From Cyclobacteriaceae bacterium (GTDB taxonomy: Bacteria; Bacteroidota; Bacteroidia; Cytophagales; Cyclobacteriaceae): DNA of 17,848 nt. Below the pieces are notes generated by a model. That model did no database searches, was not told the origin of the DNA, and worked only from the letters and a program-made list of their open reading frames with translations. Position 1 is the first letter of the stretch; every line of letters starts with the position of its first letter. The stretch spans positions 1-17,848 of the forward strand of contig CANHCD010000011.1 of assembly GCA_947458795.1 (NCBI GenBank). The letters are read 5' to 3'. This document shows positions 14,209 to 17,848 of this stretch, one piece after another. A program made the translations under genes and the position numbers.

Positions 14209-15339
14209 TTACAATCGCGTACTTACTTTTTGGACCATAGCCGTTTTCCAGCTGCCAAAATCTCCGGCCTGAATATGTTCCCTTGCCTGCCCTACGAGCC
14301 ATAAGTAGAAAGCAAGGTTATGAATACTCGCAATTTGTGCAGCCAAAATCTCCTTGGACACTGTCAGGTGCCGCAAGTAGGCCTTGGAATAGGTACTACT
14401 TACCTCATTTCCAATCGCTGGATCTAGGGCACTAAAATCATCCTTCCACTTTTCATTTCGGATATTGATAATTCCCTCTGAAGTAAAGAGCATGCCGTTG
14501 CGGGCATTACGAGTGGGCATCACACAGTCAAACATATCCACACCTAAAGCGATGCTCTCTAGGATATTGGCAGGCGTACCTACACCCATCAAGTAGCGGG
14601 GCTTTTCCACGGGCAAAATATCGGTTACCAAGGCAGTCATTTCGTACATCATCTCAGCAGGCTCACCTACCGAAAGCCCCCCAATGGCATTCCCTTCCCT
14701 CCCCTGCTGTGCAATGAATTCGGCACTTTGAACGCGAAGATCTTTGTATACCGAACCTTGAACAATTGGGAAAAGACTCTGGCTATATCCATACTTTCCT
14801 TCTGTAGCATCAAATCGATCCTGGCAGCGAAGTAGCCAGCGATGGGTCATGTCCATGGACTGTCGAGCGTAGGCGTAGTCACAGGGATAGGGCGTACACT
14901 CATCGAAGGCCATGATGATGTCTGCCCCGATGCTTCGCTGAATATCCATCACATTTTCGGGCGCAAAAAAGTGCTTTGAACCATCGATATGGGACTTAAA
15001 AGTCACTCCTTCCTCCTTTATTTTTCGTGTTCCCGCGAGCGAAAACACCTGATATCCTCCCGAATCCGTCAACATGGGCCGATCCCAACCAATAAACTGA
15101 TGGAGGCCACCCGCTTTCTCCAGGGTATCCAATCCTGGCCTCAGGTAAAGGTGGTAGGTATTGCCTAGAATGATTTGTGCTTGAATATCTTTTTTTAATT
15201 CCCGCTGGTGTACTGCCTTCACCGTACCCGCTGTTCCCACAGGCATAAAAATAGGCGTTTGGATCGTGCCATGGTCTGTGGTAAGGGTGCCCGTCCGGGC
15301 TTGGGTTTGGGTGTCTTTTTTTTCTAGGACAAACTTCAT
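14209..15339 (-). CDS. tgt: tRNA-guanine transglycosylase (queuine tRNA-ribosyltransferase), zinc-site variant
   Basis: Exchanges guanine-34 for preQ1 in GUN-anticodon tRNAs, a step of queuosine synthesis. 376 residues, full length. Active-site blocks are intact: TDSGGYQVFS (general acid/base D92), FDECTPYP (D146, preQ1 binding), VQGS (Q194), GGLSVGEP (220-227) and DMFDCVMPTRNARNG (nucleophile D271). The usual zinc motif CxCxxC that follows LDPE in E. coli and Zymomonas enzymes is absent: the aligned segment is DPAIGNEVSSTYSKAY (306-321) with no cysteine, although the fourth-ligand histidine (H340, SIHNL) remains. I recall similar cysteine loss in other Bacteroidota Tgt proteins, so this is probably a lineage trait, not damage. 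First gene of a tgt-permease-eamA operon. Confidence 0.96.
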   Translation of the reverse strand: MKFVLEKKDTQTQARTGTLTTDHGTIQTPIFMPVGTAGTVKAVHQRELKKDIQAQIILGNTYHLYLRPGLDTLEKAGGLHQFIGWDRPMLTDSGGYQVFSLAGTRKIKEEGVTFKSHIDGSKHFFAPENVMDIQRSIGADIIMAFDECTPYPCDYAYARQSMDMTHRWLLRCQDRFDATEGKYGYSQSLFPIVQGSVYKDLRVQSAEFIAQQGREGNAIGGLSVGEPAEMMYEMTALVTDILPVEKPRYLMGVGTPANILESIALGVDMFDCVMPTRNARNGMLFTSEGIINIRNEKWKDDFSALDPAIGNEVSSTYSKAYLRHLTVSKEILAAQIASIHNLAFYLWLVGQAREHIQAGDFGSWKTAMVQKVSTRL

Positions 15340-15393
15340 TGGAACGCAAAAAGGAGCAAAAACGCCTGACTTTCTTAGCTAGACTTAGTTGTG

Positions 15394-15401
15394 CAAAAAT
15401 A
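15394..15401 (-). promoter_or_regulatory. -7 promoter element of the tgt operon
   Basis: Read on the minus strand, TATTTTTG is a full match to TAnnTTTG, 54 nt before the tgt ATG. No TTG is seen at the usual -33 distance. It faces away from the glycosyltransferase promoter 36 nt to its right. Confidence 0.55.
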
Positions 15402-15437
15402 TCCACTTATTCTTAAATGACTTGCTGAAATTGATTT

Positions 15438-15445
15438 TATATTTG
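15438..15445 (+). promoter_or_regulatory. -7 promoter element of the glycosyltransferase-sigma-rsmG operon
   Basis: TATATTTG is a full match to TAnnTTTG, 17 nt before the ATG at 15463. The nearest upstream TTG (15422-15424) is only 13 nt away, shorter than the usual spacing, so the -33 part is uncertain. Confidence 0.55.
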
Positions 15446-15462
15446 CCCAGCAAAATTGACCT

Positions 15463-16596
15463 ATGGGCCTATTTTTATTGTGGTTTTTCTTCGGATTCGG
15501 AATACTTATTCAAGGAGGGTATTTCATTCTAGTGTTTTCCCGAATTGCTTTGCATCGCTCTGGTTCGAAAAAATCTAGCTACCAAGAACCTGAGGAAGGA
15601 GTGACCGTAGTGGTGACGGCAAAAAATAAATTTCACCATCTCAAAGTATTGATTCCCAAACTTTTTGAACAGGATTACCCCAAATTTGACGTGCTGATTG
15701 TCAACGATCAAAGCACAGATCGAACCAAGAGGCTTTTGGAAGACCTCATGAGTCGGTATTCAAAACTTCGAACGGTCACCGTCAAGTACACCCCCAAACA
15801 TTGCAATGCCAAAAAATTCGCGCTCACACTTGGTATAAAAGTTGCAAAAAACGACGTCATCCTACTGACAGACGCTGACTGTTTGCCTAATTCAGATCAA
15901 TGGATCCGAAAAATGACAGCGCCTGTGCGGGAAGAAGGAAAAACTTTTGCCCTTGGATTTTCAGGCTTCAGCCAAAAGCCAGGCAGCCTCAACAAATGGA
16001 TCCAATTTGAACTCACTTTAAAGGCACTCTTCTTTCTTTCCTTCGGCCTCTGGAAATCCCCATTTATGGGTACAGGCAAAAATCTCTGTTACCGAAAAAG
16101 CTTTTTTCTAGCAGCTAAAGGGTTTAGAGGATTCTGGAATATGGTAGAGGGTGATGATTCGGTATTTGTGAATATCCACGCTACAGGATCAAATGCAAAA
16201 GTGGTAATTGATGCAGAGGCAATTACGCTATCTGCTCCAAAAGAAACGTTGAAAGATTACTTAAAACAGGAGAAAAGTCTTTTGCAGGCCCAACGTTTTT
16301 TCCGTGTCGGAGACAAGAATAAAGTAAGTTTGTATGGCATTTCCCATTCCTTGTACTGGATTGGAGGCATTGGTCTACTCGTTTATTTCGGCATCATTCC
16401 ACAATGGGATAATTTTTTAGTCGTTCTAGGAATACTGGGCTTCAGGTCAATTTTGCTGACGCTAATTTTCAGAGCAGCTTCAAAAAAATTGCAGGACAAT
16501 TTTCCAAAAATGAATGTATTGCTGAATGATTTGTTGTACTTGGCATACTTTTGGGTTTTAGGATCTATCTCCTACCAGGCAAAAAGCATCAAATGA
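15463..16596 (+). CDS. Membrane-associated family 2 glycosyltransferase
   Basis: A 377-residue GT-A fold enzyme with an N-terminal transmembrane anchor (about 2-28), a cytosolic catalytic domain and hydrophobic C-terminal segments (about 296-312, 317-335, 356-370). Catalytic features are VTVVVTAKN (47-55), VNDQSTDRT (80-88), the nucleotide-sugar/metal motif DAD in LLTDADCLP (137-139), EGDD (229-232, acceptor-side acid) and QAQRFFR (275-281) in the place of the QxxRW motif of processive enzymes. The donor and acceptor cannot be deduced; cell-envelope polysaccharide or glycolipid synthesis is the general expectation. The stop overlaps the next gene's start as ATGA. Confidence 0.88.
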   Translation: MGLFLLWFFFGFGILIQGGYFILVFSRIALHRSGSKKSSYQEPEEGVTVVVTAKNKFHHLKVLIPKLFEQDYPKFDVLIVNDQSTDRTKRLLEDLMSRYSKLRTVTVKYTPKHCNAKKFALTLGIKVAKNDVILLTDADCLPNSDQWIRKMTAPVREEGKTFALGFSGFSQKPGSLNKWIQFELTLKALFFLSFGLWKSPFMGTGKNLCYRKSFFLAAKGFRGFWNMVEGDDSVFVNIHATGSNAKVVIDAEAITLSAPKETLKDYLKQEKSLLQAQRFFRVGDKNKVSLYGISHSLYWIGGIGLLVYFGIIPQWDNFLVVLGILGFRSILLTLIFRAASKKLQDNFPKMNVLLNDLLYLAYFWVLGSISYQAKSIK

Positions 16597-17204
16597 ACAG
16601 CAACGAACGCGAATTTTCATCCAAGGCCCTTGAGGATTTTGATCTGATTGACAGAGCCGTCCAAGGGAAGGATCAGTCAGCCTATGCCACCTTGATGAAA
16701 CGCTACAAGAAAGCGGTCTATTTTATGATTTTGAAGATGATCCGAGATGCAGATGATGCGGATGATCTGACGATGGAAGCCTTCGCAAAGGCCTTCCGGA
16801 ACCTGGAGCGATTCAAAAAAGAATACACCTTTTCTACTTGGCTTTTTCGAATCGCGACCAACAACACCATCGACTTTATTCGGAAGAAAAAGCTCAAAAC
16901 CATGAGCTTAAACAATTCTTTTTCGGATGACAATGGCAATGCCGTGACGATGGATGTGGAAGACAAAGACGACAACCCACAAGACGAATTTATCAAGTCT
17001 CAGCGTATTGAGATGGTACGCCTTTTTGTAGACAAGCTCCCTGCCAAATACCGCAAGCTGGTGCAGCTACGCTATTTTGATGAGCTCTCCTACGAGGAAA
17101 TCGCCCAGGAACTAGATAAGCCTCTGGGAACCGTTAAAGCGCAATTGCACCGTTCACGGGAATTGCTCTATGAAATTGCTGCTGGAAAAGAAAACCAAAT
17201 TTGA
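16593..17204 (+). CDS. RNA polymerase sigma-70 family factor (ECF-like, region 2 and region 4)
   Basis: A 203-residue alternative sigma factor. Region 2 is at about 28-98: YATLMKRYKKAVYFMILKM, then DADDADDLTMEAFAKAF (region 2.2, core binding) and FSTWLFRIATNNTIDFIRKK (regions 2.3/2.4, -10 recognition). A linker with an acidic patch (SDDNGN...DVEDKDDNPQDE) follows, then region 4 (about 139-193) with LPAKYRKLVQLRYFDELSYEEIAQEL and the helix-turn-helix end GTVKAQLHRSRELL. The ATG at 16593 overlaps the glycosyltransferase stop; an in-frame upstream extension from 16551 lies inside that gene and was rejected. No anti-sigma gene lies beside it; rsmG follows with a 1-nt overlap. The regulon is unknown. 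Confidence 0.92.
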   Translation: MNSNEREFSSKALEDFDLIDRAVQGKDQSAYATLMKRYKKAVYFMILKMIRDADDADDLTMEAFAKAFRNLERFKKEYTFSTWLFRIATNNTIDFIRKKKLKTMSLNNSFSDDNGNAVTMDVEDKDDNPQDEFIKSQRIEMVRLFVDKLPAKYRKLVQLRYFDELSYEEIAQELDKPLGTVKAQLHRSRELLYEIAAGKENQI

Positions 17205-17848
17205 TGAGCTCCACAAGTGCCCTGATTGCCTCCTACTTTCCAGGCCTTACCGCCAAGCAGCTCCAGCAATTGGAGCAATTGGAGGCGGTTTATCAGGATT
17301 GGAATTCCAAAATAAACGTGATCAGCCGCAAGGATATGGATCAGTTTTACATCCACCATGTGCTCCACTCCTTAGGCATAGCCAAGGTGATCGAGTTTCA
17401 ACCCGGTACCAAAGTTTTGGATATTGGTACGGGTGGCGGATTTCCTGGCATCCCGCTGGCGATCCTATTTCCAGATACCCACTTCCACCTGGTGGATTCG
17501 ATTGGCAAGAAAATTACCGTGGTGAAAGAAGTCGCCAAGGCCCTCAAATTGACCAATGTCGAAGCGCAACAGGCACGTGCAGAATCGCTAGTCCGGAAGT
17601 ATGATTTTGTGGTAAGCCGAGCAGTCACTCGCATGATCCAATTTTATCCTTGGGTAAAGGGGAAAATTAAAAAGGAGGATATCAATGACTATCCGAACGG
17701 CATCCTGTACCTCAAAGGCGGCGATGTAGATGAGGAAATGGAAGAAACAGGAAAGTCCTACGTTTGCTATCACTTAGAAGATTATTTCAAAGAGGAATTT
17801 TTTCAAACCAAGAAGGTAGTCTACATGCCTTGGGAGGATAAGCGGTAA
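17204..17848 (+). CDS. rsmG: 16S rRNA (guanine-527-N7) methyltransferase
   Basis: SAM-dependent methyltransferase (GidB family) that modifies G527 (E. coli numbering) in the 530 loop of 16S rRNA; its loss is linked to low-level streptomycin resistance in other bacteria. 214 residues, full length, with its TAA ending at the last base of the window. Visible motifs are WNSKINVISRKD (33-44), HHVLHSL (51-57), the SAM-binding VLDIGTGGGFPGIPLAI (71-87), LVDSIGKK (96-103) and SRAVTR. The C-terminal part is slightly divergent, with ILYLKGGD as the expected late strand. The ATG at 17204 shares its A with the sigma gene's TGA; a TTG one codon earlier is the alternative. Confidence 0.95.
   Translation: MSSTSALIASYFPGLTAKQLQQLEQLEAVYQDWNSKINVISRKDMDQFYIHHVLHSLGIAKVIEFQPGTKVLDIGTGGGFPGIPLAILFPDTHFHLVDSIGKKITVVKEVAKALKLTNVEAQQARAESLVRKYDFVVSRAVTRMIQFYPWVKGKIKKEDINDYPNGILYLKGGDVDEEMEETGKSYVCYHLEDYFKEEFFQTKKVVYMPWEDKR

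Noticed and set aside
16551..16592. Longer start for the sigma factor inside the glycosyltransferase gene
   Set aside because: The extra 14 residues are out-of-frame glycosyltransferase coding sequence; the ATG at 16593 makes a normal ATGA coupling.

Overview
The window looks like chromosome of a member of the Bacteroidota, probably a Cytophagales/Cyclobacteriaceae-type organism. Three things point there: several gene starts are preceded by the phylum's -7 promoter element (TAnnTTTG) instead of E. coli-type boxes, Shine-Dalgarno sequences are mostly absent, and the IlvC and Tgt proteins have forms I associate with this phylum. Family-level placement is inference. No mobile element, rRNA, tRNA, CRISPR array or prophage gene was seen.

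Region 1 (1-11054, minus strand) is one long branched-chain amino acid operon. In transcription order it reads leader peptide/attenuator, ilvD, ilvB, ilvN, ilvC, leuA, leuC, leuD, a second LeuA-like enzyme best read as citramalate synthase (cimA), and leuB, which runs off the left edge. Spacing is tight throughout (4-bp overlap to 36-bp gaps) except for a 99-bp gap between leuC and leuD that holds a degenerate short repeat. The operon covers the shared ilv steps to valine and isoleucine precursors and the leucine branch. CimA with LeuCD and LeuB could also make 2-oxobutanoate from pyruvate for isoleucine, which would fit the absence of ilvA here. No ilvE is present either.

The most striking feature is the untranslated leader in front of ilvD (about 10871-11045). 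It holds a 19-codon ORF with five Leu and two Ile codons (including Leu-Leu-Leu and Ile-Leu-Leu), an arm overlapping that ORF's stop codon, and a strong intrinsic terminator whose 5' arm can pair either with that upstream arm or with the terminator's 3' arm. This is the textbook layout of ribosome-mediated transcription attenuation, with a plausible Bacteroidota promoter just upstream.

Region 2 (11055-12203) is an AT-rich divergent intergenic stretch followed by ispE (isoprenoid synthesis, plus strand). Region 3 (12223-15401, minus strand) is a compact tgt-lptG/F-eamA operon: tRNA queuosine modification, a LptF/LptG-type permease and a DMT-family transporter. Region 4 (15438-17848, plus strand) is a translationally coupled trio of membrane glycosyltransferase, sigma-70 family factor and rsmG. 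It diverges from tgt across a 123-bp region with two good -7 elements facing away from each other.
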